In this document: positions 11,528-21,943 of the stretch, piece by piece | Layout: each line of letters starts with the position of its first letter | Numbering within the stretch: position 1 is the stretch's first letter | Origin: Panicum virgatum | Lineage: Eukaryota > Streptophyta > Magnoliopsida > Poales > Poaceae | Assembly (NCBI RefSeq): GCF_016808335.1 | Contig: NC_053142.1 | Coordinates: 40,281,674 to 40,345,673 of the forward strand | Length of the DNA: 64,000 nucleotides | Reading direction: 5' to 3' | The notes under the pieces: generated by a model | Databases searched by the model: none | What the model saw: the letters and a program-made list of their open reading frames with translations, nothing else | Told to the model about the DNA's origin: nothing | Position numbers and translations under genes: made by a program

Positions 11528-14500
11528 GGTGCACTGGCTACCTTTTGTCTGCTTTTTTTTTTATGGAATACCTTTTGTCTGCTTAACATCTTTTCCTTGT
11601 AACTTATCCTGAACATCTGTAATACCTGAGTCATTACATGCTTGCTCAAAATTTTATGTGCTTATATTGTTTTTGAGTCAAACATTGGATTAACATTGAT
11701 AATACAAACATTTGGGCCTTGGTTTTGTTCTACCACTCCTATTTCATAATATTAGGCACCAGTCCTCAATATGGTATCAGGGCCAGAGGTCTCTAGTTCG
11801 AATCCTGGCGGGCGCGATTAAATAAAATAATTGCAGCTGACTTAATTTCGATGTTTGAGGCCTGAGGGAGCCTGCACGTGGGGGAGAGTGTTGAAGTATA
11901 AGTGAATTGCCCACCTCTTCCCATCAACTTAAGCTTTTAGGTTGAATTGGTTGGTGCATGCAACTCAATAAAACTAAACTTTTGCCATTAGTGTAAATGT
12001 ATAACTGCAGACTGTATTACTAGTACATGAAAAGTTACAAAAGTGAACCGAAAGCAAATATGGTGTGTTTGTGTTTTCCAACTAACTCTATAGATGATTG
12101 CATCAATTCATTTCTCAAATGTTGCAAACTTTGACTCTCATTATGTGTTGGAGCCCATATTGTTAAATGGAAGCAGTTGTTGCCCAACAATAAAATGAAT
12201 TTCACTTATACATGTATTAGGAAGTAGTTGAGTAATCAAACATCTTTCCATTTCTAAACTGGCTGGTAAGCACATGCGTTCAAGTTTTGCCTGCGCTTCA
12301 GCTTCGAATATTTTTGTCCTACTTGTTGAGTTCCTGATATCAGAACAGTGTAGTGATGACCTCGCGTATTCATTGGCTTCTAGAGTTTTATGTGGGCATC
12401 CGCTGGATACTAGAATCAGTGAATGTACAAGTGACCAATCATCACTCTACATGGAGAAAGGATCTTCCATGGTTTTTTTGGTGAATAGGATTTGAGTGTA
12501 CAACACATCTGAATTTTGAGTTTGGGGTGTGAATGTCTTCTGAAAGTGCAATCTCTTGATTCATGAACTTGCATGTTTTGAACAAACTTCAAATGTGTAT
12601 TCAAATGGACCAGTTTGCTAAACTAACTACCCTCAGTAAAAGAAATCAGCTTTTCTTGTAGCATATAAATTACTCTGGAGACCTGCTGCTCTTACATGGT
12701 TTTAGTTTGCATACTACATGGAAATAAGATATAAATAATTTGCATTGCAAATATCAAACTTAAGTAAAATATAGCAAAAAAATTTCAACTCTTAGACAGA
12801 TTGTTGTGGGGGAGAAAAAGGCATGCATTTTTACTAACAAAAAGAACTAGATTTCTTTATAATAAAATAAATGGTAAAAAAACTTTCATGTCACTGATGT
12901 ATTGCATATTTGTGAGGCATACTTGGTGATAATTTTTCTTTTAAATGCTATTAACTGTTTAGTTTGCTATATCCTACTCTCTTGGTTTCGTCTAGAATGA
13001 TTCTATGCATTTAAGCTACTTCTGTGCTTCAACAGTGACAATGTTCTTATCATGGTAGAAAGTTGAAGGTAGGTGTCATTCTCATTGTCCAATTGAAGGA
13101 AAGGTCACTATTTAGAACATTACCAAAATTTTAGAATATTTTAGGTTATAAGGGGTGATAAGATTATTGAGCAAATTGAACGTATATGTCAAACAGTCAT
13201 CTTTTCTCTTGCTTTCTTGAGCAAGAAAGTTACCATTCTGTATGAACTTGGTGGATCTTCTCTTGCCTCCTGCTGTTTGTGGGACACTCTTTTCATCTGG
13301 ATTTCTCACACTGATAAGTATCCCCATATTATTCTCTTCCATACATTCTTTTGTGTACATCTAGACAGGAAGTTAAGTCGTCATATTTCCCAGCTGTTTG
13401 GCTTCTCTCATCACTGATCCTTTTAGAAATGCATCAATGGTTTTGGTGAATTTATTATAATATCTGGTACTATATGTTACTACTTACAGCTTTTGTATGG
13501 TTACCAAAACGCACCTCTGGCTAGACTTGGTTATGGTATAAAATGGAGCGTGCTTTTTGGACAAATTTGCATGCATCATTCTCGTCTGTCCTGTCTACTA
13601 AATGCTTGATAATACGTCGATAGTCATGTTTATAAAATTCGACTCATTACATCATCACTCTGTTGTGTTCGGAAGGGTAGGTACAAACACCATATGCAAT
13701 GACTAAGACTAATTAGGTATGACACAGTGGAGTTTGTTGTGTGTTTGTTGGGAGATTGGTCGTTTGTGGTTCCAAATTAAAATGGGCGGACTATGTTCTG
13801 TTCTGTAGTTCTGTGTATGTCGGAAGATTATTGTGCCATGCCTAGTGAGCAATGACCGGTGATATATGAAAGTTGGGCAGATTCCTTTTAATGCATGGTG
13901 CCCCACTTGAAACTGACTGATAAAAACTCATTTTATCTAGTCGGTGGGTTTTATTTTTATTTGATTTTTTCATTTGAAGGTCTCTGTACAAGTCCACATT
14001 TGTGTTTGAACTTTTTGACGAACTCTGAGCTGGGTATTTTTCTTCTGCCTGGAAAATTTATCAATCATTGCAGTTTGGTCTCTCTTTCCGTCCTCTCTCA
14101 ACCGTGCAGGGCAAATCAGACTGTTGGGCGGTGCTTTCCAACTAATCCAATGATGGGCGTGGATCAAGCAGGAATGGCTATCGGAATATCCTTCGCCTGC
14201 AAGTCTCCAGCTCCAACTTGCGAGGCGTGCTGTTATGGCACAAGTCTGCACGGTTGGCACTCTAGAAACCAGAAGCTGTAACTTGTTGATTTGATCCAAA
14301 GCTACTGACGTGAACCTGAGTGATACTATCAATGCAACCACTAACTACTTGATGATGACTGGAACGTATTCCCGCTACCGACTTTCTATGCTTCTCACAA
14401 TCTCACTTGATGATTACTGGAACGTATTTCCGCTAGACCTTTTATGCTTCTCACTGGAAAGGGATCGCCCTTTCACTCTGACAAAGAAACGGCATGAATA

Positions 14501-15336
14501 ATTTTAACGCTTCAGAACATTTCCTGTAACATGGGAAAAGTTATCGGCTAATAATTTGGAATATGATGCTAGTAGGTACCAAGTGACGAGATTAAGAATA
14601 AACGAACGTCAGGATAATGTGCGCAGCACATGTTTTCATTTGCTACTTGACAGGCATTTACAGAGCATCCTTGAAGTGAGGCAACTATTTTTTTTTTGAA
14701 ATACAAGTGAGGCAACTATTATTTGTAAAGACGAGTACCAGAACATGTACAGTAGCAGTCTTTCGCAGCACCAGCGTATGAGATTTCAACTTAAGAACGG
14801 CATGATTGTAAGCGCTGCGGCACACATGAATACATGATACATCATTGTTTTGTGCTGATTCACATTATTCAGCTGGTCATAGAACAGACACCTGGCAGAT
14901 AATAGGTGCCCTGTCACCTGACTTGTCCCTTTCTTTCTTCATTTCTTTTTTTTTTCGCAAGTCCATTTCGTACACCTATATTCCTGGTGTGGCGTGTGAA
15001 GAAGAATGGCACAATCGTGCATGAAAGTGACTTGCCCCTACAACCAGCTCAAATGACCTCATCAAGCTTGCCAGGAATTTTACAAGGCAAAAGCAGCTGG
15101 GTTCCATTCCATGCCATCTTGTGCTCTACTTGTCAGGTCACCAGCCGGCTTATCTACTTCGATCCAACCCAGAGCCGAGACTTGGAGAGTGCTCTCCGTC
15201 GCCGTTGCAACCATGGCGGCTCAGTGCTCACGCTTCATGCCCCGCCCTGTTCGTCGTCACCACGCATTCGACGTTCGCTGCAGTTAGGTTGCTCATGCAG
15301 ATGTCCCCATGCCATCCTGACGACTTTACTTTCTCC
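11528..15336. other. Intergenic region, 3.8 kb
   Basis: No convincing gene. It contains a tRNA/primer-like motif region (11760-11990) and a ~60-bp direct duplication (about 14346-14397 and 14405-14455). The frame ending at 14281 has a possible splice acceptor at 14108 and several cysteines, but no homology I recognise. The last few hundred bases are the promoter of the cysteine-rich gene. Confidence 0.45.
11760..11990 (+). repeat. Possible tRNA-related SINE or LTR-derived remnant
   Basis: TGGTATCAGGGCC (about 11772) resembles a tRNA-Met primer-binding site. It is followed at about 11810 by GTTCGAATCCTGG, which matches a pol III B box or T-arm, and then by a segment often seen in grass repeats (GGTTGAATTGGTTGGTGCATGC). 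Boundaries and target duplications could not be found. Confidence 0.35.
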
Positions 15337-15343
15337 TATATAA
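15337..15343 (+). promoter_or_regulatory. TATA box of the cysteine-rich secreted protein gene
   Basis: TATATAA in the context CTCCTATATAAGAGG lies 88 bases before the ATG at 15431. This predicts a short 5' UTR of about 60 bases. Confidence 0.65.
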
Positions 15344-15430
15344 GAGGAGTGTGTTTAACAGTACATCGATTACCGTGAGTTGATCTGCACTAAGCGTACT
15401 GAACCTGCGGCGTCACGGTCAACAGCAAGC

Positions 15431-15880
15431 ATGAAGAGCTCCGGCGTCGTGCTAGTGCTCCTGCTGGCCATCGCCACGGCGAGCTGCAGGCACTCGCTCG
15501 CCGCCGCCGCCGCCGCCGCAGACGCTCACGAGAGCGGCGCCAGCATTCCGGCGATCCTGGGCCGCGAGCTGCGGGGGTTCATCGCCAGGGCCGGCAACAT
15601 CTTCCGGTCGGCGGGGGGTGGCGCCTGGCGCGCCGCGAACGCCACCGCGTCCGCGTCCGCCGCCGAGGCGAAGAACCTGCGCGCCGTGGCGGCGGCCCGG
15701 CGGAGGCGCCCCGCCGCCCGGAAGTCCGCGGCCGGCTGCGTGAGCGCCGCGGCGTGCCGGAAGAGGCGCGTGATCTGCGCCAAGCGGTGCTACCGCGCCT
15801 CGCGCGCCGCCGCCGGCCTCACCCACGTCCCCTCCCGGTGCGTCGTCAAGTGCAGGAAGTGCGTGCCCACCTGCTAGCAA
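15431..15880 (+). CDS. Secreted Ala/Arg-rich cysteine-rich protein, unknown family
   Basis: A single exon encodes 149 residues including a hydrophobic start (MKSSGVVLVLLLAIATASC) that reads as a secretory signal peptide, followed by an Ala run. The middle is Ala/Arg-rich and low in complexity (about residues 25-100). The last ~50 residues hold eight cysteines with spacing C-x5-C-x6-C-x3-C-x16-C-x3-C-x2-C-x3-C, ending PTC. Eight closely spaced cysteines behind a signal peptide, with a basic charge, fit an extracellular signalling or antimicrobial-type peptide. The pattern is not that of RALF, GASA/snakin or EPFL families as I know them. A TATA box at the right distance and an in-frame signal peptide argue that the frame is real; strong GC bias lets other frames stay open as well. 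The function is not known. Confidence 0.65.
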
Positions 15881-18333
15881 GCTCTGCTAGGTCGCCGCCG
15901 GCCGCCGATCCGATGTGATCCGCAAAACATGTTCTTAATTTTGTCTACTATTATTCCCCGCCGTACGCCGTAGGTTATTAGCCATAGCTAGCATCTTGCT
16001 GCTGCTTCTTGTCGATCGTCGTAGGCTCAGTACGCGGAATAAAGATGCGAAACCTGTTCCATGATGCAGTAGGTGTGTAGTAGCGCCAGTGAATAGTGTG
16101 GTTTCTACACTGTACCCCCCGTCAGCAACGTTTTGGAGTTTGGATTCAATTTTCTCCACTTGAATGCTGTTACGCCTATCTACTTCCAAGAGTCCATGAC
16201 CCGTATGGTGGTGCACTAGTGCTCCAGTGCTGTAGTACACTGGCAACTTGTGTAGCTGCTAGCACAACTTGTGTAGACAGTAGAGACATGCATCCATGGC
16301 TTGCAGCTGTAGCTGTGGGATATGGGCGCGCATGGCCGGCCCCTCTCCGACCCGAGCTTGCTGACGGCCGGGAAGGCCGAACGAACTGCTAACCGTCTGC
16401 ACTTTCAATCAAGTAGACACGTGCCGAGGACGGTGTCGTCAGATGGGCACGATCATTGCTCGGCAATGGCAAGCGCCACCACCTAACGCTGCCTGCCTTT
16501 GGGTCAGAAACGAAAGAGACCTCGCCATTACTGTGTGTGGTTTGCGGTTGAGAGTCCGATCGATCCGGAGCCGTGGCTGCTGCCACAATTATTCCTCCCC
16601 CACCCCATCTTCCCGACCTGCGCGCGAGCCGTACGGGGGGAGAAACCCCTGCCCGCTTTAGCTCGAGACGTGGCCACTACGCCCCCCCAAGCTCCCCGGC
16701 ACGGGTCACGCGTGGCCTGCCGCGCGCCTGCCCGGCGCTGGCCAGGAGGGAAGCTTCCTTGCCATCACGCTCGCACGCATTGATTCAACAGTGATCTATG
16801 CAAGCCTTCAAAAAAAAAACAGTGGTCTGTGCGGCAGTGCGCGGTCACGTCGATCGGTTACTGCTGTTGGTGCGGATTTTTCTACGACCGTAGGGGGATG
16901 CTAGCTAGCTATACGAGATCGCTTTCTGAAGGGGAAGGAGAGGTCTGGGCAGCACTGTAGATGGATTTAGACGAGTCCTGTATTATCATTAGCATGCTAG
17001 TACGACAAACATTATCCCCAATTAAAAAAAACTTAATGGTGGGCGCTAGTGTACTGTACAATACATTATACGTTTTCAGTCTCAGACCATCATGGCATCA
17101 TAATGGTGGAGACGGGCCGTCAGGGCCCAGGGATCCAAGCGGAGAACAGCTGCCGCCCCGCAAGCCGCCAGGGAAATCCCGGCCGCGGGCTGTGCCCCTG
17201 ACTCCTGGAATCGGAACCGGTCGATCGGCTGGCGATCGCCATCGCGCGCGGTTGCGCATCTCCATTCCGTCGTAAACCCGGCGGGAGGGAGGGAGGGGAA
17301 GAGGATAGACAGATGCGCGCAGCCGCTGCGGATCGACGACCCGACGTGACGCGTGCGGGCGGTTGGGTTGGAGGAGGAGGCGCAGCGCGGCCGGAGCGGT
17401 CGGCGGGCGCGGGGCTCATTACTTGCCCGGCGCCGCGCGAGGCCGACGTGCAACCACACGGCACGGCACGCCCACCTCCTGGCACGACGGGCAACGCCAC
17501 CCGCGTGAGCGCGACGACCGCGGCGTGGTGGTTTCCTCCGGGTACGGGTCGGCCGCCCCATTCCCATTGGTCGCTGCCCGCGGCACGGGGGTTTCGTTCT
17601 CTCGCCCGCGCGCGCCTCGGCCAACGGCGTCGCCATTAATATTAATTCGTCTCCACGGCGGCCGGCCCGGTGGCCAGTAGCAGTAGCCCTGGTGCTCTGT
17701 ACTAGTACTCGGTAGCTAGCAGGATCAGAGGAGTAGCTAGCGCGCGCGGCGTGGTCAAACCCCTGGCGGACTCGTCACCACTCGTCTTGTTGGGAGGGTG
17801 GCAGTTGGGGCCATGCATCTGATTTTCAGTCTCAGCTATACCAGCTCTACGGCTTACCAGAGCAACAGTCAACCGTGTCCGTCCGATCCGGGCCGTACAT
17901 GCGAGAGTTTTGAACGGAGTTTTGGAGGCATCATGCGCGATCAACAAAGCGAGAGAGAGAGAGAGAGAGTCGACACAGCAGGCAGCGGTCACGCATGACT
18001 TGCCGGCGTGGCGACGCGAAACTTGTTGCGGCAACTAACCGCCCATGGTAAGGTGAGTACGGGAACCGACCGGTCGAACACAGCTCGCGCTGCGGGCGCC
18101 GCCGCGGGCGGTTAACCTAGCAAGGGGCAAGGACGCGTGGGGTCTTGGAAATTGGAGACGATTTGCTCTCGTCAACTTTGTCACCAGCTGCTCTGTTGCC
18201 GGGCACTCCGTCGCGGCGCCATTTCTGCGCCCGTCCGTCCTCTCGCGATCCATCAACGCGAACGTCGAGTACTACCACTGTGTCGCACCGTACCAATAAT
18301 TATCTTTAATCAATATACTACAAAACATGAGCT
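15881..18333. other. Intergenic region, GC-rich in the middle
   Basis: It holds the 3' flank of the cysteine-rich gene and a CpG-rich stretch at about 17100-17640 in which all frames stay open by composition. A GA microsatellite is at 17951-17969. No gene could be supported. Confidence 0.45.
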
Positions 18334-18336
18334 TTA

Positions 18337-18700
18337 GGCACTGTTTAGTTCCCACCCCGTAAACACAAAAAAATCATAAACACAAAAAAGTGAAAATAAA
18401 TCTTACTAATTTGAAGTACTAAATGAAGTCTATTTACAAACTTTTTGCATGGTTGGGTTGTAAATCGCGAAACGAATCTAATGAGCCTACTAATCCATGA
18501 TTTGCAACAGTAATGCTACAGTAACCATCCGCTAATTATTGATTAATCGTGGATTAATTAGCAACATTAGATTCGTCTCACGATTTACAAGCCATCTGTG
18601 CAAAAAGTTTTGTAAATAGACATCATTTAGTACTTCAAATTGACAAGATTTCCACGCAAAATTTTTTTGTGTTTATATGTAAAACGATCTAAACACACCC
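18337..18700. mobile_element. Tourist-like (PIF/Harbinger) MITE
   Basis: A 364-bp element flanked by TTA on both sides (18334-18336 and 18701-18703). The imperfect terminal inverted repeats are GGCACTGTTTAGTTC and, reversed, GGGTGTGTTTAGATC. The interior is also nearly self-complementary: the segment around AAATCGCGAAACGAATCTAA (about 18462) pairs with TTAGATTCGTCTCACGATTT (about 18567). It is too short to encode a protein. Confidence 0.85.
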
Positions 18701-18703
18701 TTA

Positions 18704-19209
18704 GTTTCCATTGTTCATCACGAACTAGCTAGGGAACCATCATGCATGTGATGTGAGTACGAGTCTAGATTAATTAACACTGTGGTATCCTCATAAACAT
18801 GCTCTCTGAATGAACACAAGTATATCAGATTTGTCATGCCAAATTGCATTGACATGCGCCCCTTTCATGAGCAACTCATGTCAGGCCTGTCATGCCATAT
18901 GCTCCATCAGGCCATAGTACTCCCAAGTCCCCAAGTGCACGCCATCGCTGGATGTTGTTTCCGGCCGGTGAATCAGAAAAAAAAAAAGGAGGAGACGGGC
19001 CGCCGGCGGGGCGCGAGGATTGAATGCTCGCACAGGAACCGAGAATTATGGGGATAACAAAAGGGGCCGGGGGCCGGCGACGAGTCGGAGGGAAAGGAAG
19101 GGCATGGCGATGAAGGGAAAAAAGTACAACGCCAACGCCAACCAGTACCGCTATAAATGCGCGCGCCTGCCGCCCTGCACCTGGCTGGCTGCATCTCTCG
19201 TCTCATCTC
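18704..19209 (+). promoter_or_regulatory. Promoter-like region interrupted downstream by a hAT element
   Basis: GC-rich sequence at 18985-19209 contains CTATAAATG at about 19152-19160. The hAT insertion begins 50-60 bases downstream, where a transcription start or 5' UTR would be expected. The sequence resumes at 20173, but no convincing coding frame follows there. Confidence 0.35.
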
Positions 19210-20172
19210 CAGAGTTTACGTTTTCGTTTTTGAAAAAAAATTCGGTGACCACCGGAAACGGTATACCGGCCGAAATTTCGTGGTTTTTCGGTAATTTCGA
19301 TCGGGAAGAGTTTTCAAATTCAAAATTCCGAAATTTCGGTATACCGGCCGGTTTTTTCGGTGCATCTCGCCGGTTTTTTCGGTGCTTTTCACCGAAAAAT
19401 GATGGAAACAGTTGGAAAATGATGGGGAAATTATGTATTTGTGAAAAGAAATTGAAAATTTTGAGGAGTTTGCCCTAATTATGTCTATATTTATAGATTA
19501 TAATACACAACATATAAAAAACTCCAGCACACAATGAGAAATACGAAAACGAAACACATAATTCATGTCCAAAGTGCACACGTACTTAGTCCAAAGTACA
19601 AAGTCTATTAAAATTATTACAATTAAGTCCGTAGTCCAATTAATACAACACATTGCTTCCACAGTAATCGAAAGTATTGTCCATCCATAATCCATGTAGC
19701 AAATGCATAGTCTCTGCATATGAAGATTTTGTATGAAATGAATGGAATAACTAGAAAAAATGAAATATAGATATAAAAACTTTTCGGTTGCTTAAGTACC
19801 TGCGTTCTTTACTCCTCATAGATGGTGAGACTTAAGCAAATTTTGACCTACCAAATCAACTTAGATTTTGACTCCTCATAGCAAATTCATCATTTTGACC
19901 TACCAAATTTTCACTCCTCATAGAAAATTCATCATTTTGACCTACCAAATCAACTTAGATTTGAATGATTTCAAGTGCTATAAGCTAATAAAAATCCCTA
20001 GTTTTTTATCATAATTTTTGCCGATTTTTTGACGGTTATTTATAATTTTTTTGAAATTTTAAAATTCGAAATGAAAAATACCGAAAACACCGGTATACCA
20101 CTTTCCGGTACCTACCGAAAACGGTAAATTCACCGGTTTTTCGCCGGTTTACCGCCGAAAAGTTAAACCCTG
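19210..20172. mobile_element. hAT (Ac/Ds-type) non-autonomous transposon
   Basis: A 963-bp element flanked by a perfect 8-bp duplication CTCATCTC (19202-19209 and 20173-20180). Ends are CAGAGTTTACGTTTTCG on the left and, reversed, CAGGGTTTAACTTTTCG on the right, giving a 17-bp inverted repeat with three mismatches. Subterminal regions are packed with CCGGTATACCGG-like and CGGTAATTTCG words in both orientations, as in Ac-type elements where transposase binds. The middle carries three diverged direct repeats with ACTCCTCATAG and TTTTGACCTACCAAAT (about 19811-19960). No transposase frame is present. Confidence 0.9.
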
Positions 20173-20180
20173 CTCATCTC

Positions 20181-21069
20181 TCATCCGTCTCCGTCTCCGG
20201 CCGGCAGCTCCGCCTCTCCCTCTCCTCTCGCCTTCATCATGTGGCGTGCGGCGCGGCCATGCGTGTCTGGACGGCGTCGGCGTCGGCGCCGCGCCGACAC
20301 GTGTGGCGTTGCGTGCCATCGCGGTTTGACTTGCGTTCCCTCGCTGGTGGGCGGTGGTCGGGCTGATCTGGCGTGAGAGGAAAATACTGTTGACTGGCTG
20401 ACTGACTGGTGGCCAAGCTGATTTGACGTGAGAGAAAAATATTGTTGCTGGTTGGATGAAGCTGCCAGCCGAACAAGGGCCCGAATCCAGTTCGACGGTC
20501 AACGTACGTCGTTTTTAGCTGTAACCATGCGATGCTGCGGCTGCCGGTGCACGGGTCTGCCCAATTGACCGCGAACGACGACGATACAGCTCGAGAAATA
20601 GGGCAGTGCGCCTCCAGGGCCATCAGGTCTTTAGGAAAACATCAATTTCCCATCTACCACTAGCGTGAGCAGTTGAGCCAGATGGTGCTGATGAACCTCG
20701 CTACTACTAGGTTAATTTCATTAGGTTTCCATGCTGTTATACTAACTAACTAGGATGATACCAAAAAAAGCACAACTGCACAACACACATTAGTAAGAAC
20801 TGTATGCGGGGCGGGGGGTACCAATCTCAGCGAGAGTTTCATAGCTTGAGCATTACATTTTATATCACGTCAGCAAATTTGTTGGTACGAGAAGAGAGGA
20901 GGTGTTTTATGAGATGATGGAGAAGTTTTATCATCGATTAGCAGTGTTCCATCCAAATTAGTGTACGATGATACTCCAACTGCCACTCGATGGTGCTGAC
21001 ACGAGGCGATGGGAGGAAGAAGACCCAAGGAACGGAGACAATTTGGTTGGAAGTTTGTTAAGTGGTGGC
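20181..21069. other. Intergenic region between two hAT elements
   Basis: No gene supported. About 20340-20480 (read in reverse) contains two diverged copies of a CTCTCACGTCAAATCAGC-type segment seen in degenerate grass MITEs, but termini are not clear. Confidence 0.35.
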
Positions 21070-21077
21070 CTCACAGT

Positions 21078-21704
21078 CAAGATGGAAATGGGCCGACCCG
21101 GCCCTGGCCTTGGACCCGGCCCCATGGCCTCAAGGCCAATTCCAGGGGTCATGGGTCGACCCATTTTTCCTAGATGTTATGGTTTTAATGGCCCATTGGT
21201 TATTATGGGCCGACTCAAATATTTTTCTATAATCATAAACAATGAATACTATGAACATTTTTAGAAAAGATAAGATTCAAGATTAATATATATCACAATA
21301 ATATGTTAAGATTGTTAGCAATGCATCAAATTAAATATATTTACTAGCGGTCCATGATTTCAATTTTATCCATTTTCACTTCCAACGTATAATATTCCTC
21401 ATTATATTTTGAAGTATATAAAATCTAACATATTTTGAAGTATATAGAATCTAACATATTTTGAAGTATATAGAATCTAACAAATTATGACTAGTTGTAT
21501 TTATTCAAAAGAATGAAGAAAATCAATAAATTAAATGAAAAAATATTAATATGACAAGTGAGTCGACCCATAATACCCATCGGGTCAATAGATACCGGCC
21601 CTATTGACCCATTTTGGAATTTAGAATCGGCCCTATAACCCATTATCCCTATTTTTTTTTGGATCGGATCAACTACGGTCGACCCGACAAATTTCCATCC
21701 ATAC
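21078..21704. mobile_element. hAT-type non-autonomous transposon in the ABCG promoter
   Basis: A 627-bp element flanked by a perfect 8-bp duplication CTCACAGT (21070-21077 and 21705-21712). The ends are CAAGATGGAAATGGGCCGAC and, reversed, GTATGGATGGAAATTTGTCG, sharing a GATGGAAAT core. GGGTCGACCC-like words lie near both ends in opposite orientation. No coding capacity. It sits about 240 bases before the ABCG start codon. Confidence 0.8.
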
Positions 21705-21790
21705 CTCACAGTGGCTCGCCCTCTCTTGCCTCCATTGCTAGCTGCTCTCTGATTGATCCATCCATCCATTAACTCCCCCCCTCTTTATTG

Positions 21791-21810
21791 TGCATGCATG
21801 CTTTTATAAC
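21791..21810 (+). promoter_or_regulatory. RY motif and TATA-like box of the ABCG gene
   Basis: TGCATGCATGC (from 21791) contains the CATGCATG RY element bound by plant B3-domain factors. It abuts CTTTTATAAC (from 21801), a plausible TATA box about 140 bases before the ATG. Whether the RY motif is used is not known. Confidence 0.45.
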
Positions 21811-21943
21811 TCCTGCCGCGCTAGCTGCCCCTCCACCGCATCGACCGGGACGGTCTCTCCAGACGCTGCCTAGCATCCTCTCTTCCTGACCTCCCAGCCC
21901 TCCCTCCAAGCAGTCTCTCCGATCCTTGAGCCCGCAGCCAGCC

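Noticed and set aside
13895..14281. 128-codon frame with several cysteines and a possible splice acceptor at 14108
   Set aside because: No matching upstream exon, no recognisable domain, and the N-terminal part is AT-rich intergenic-like sequence.
17082..17680. Several overlapping open frames on both strands
   Set aside because: The region is CpG-rich, so stops are rare in all frames; no codon or domain evidence favours any of them.
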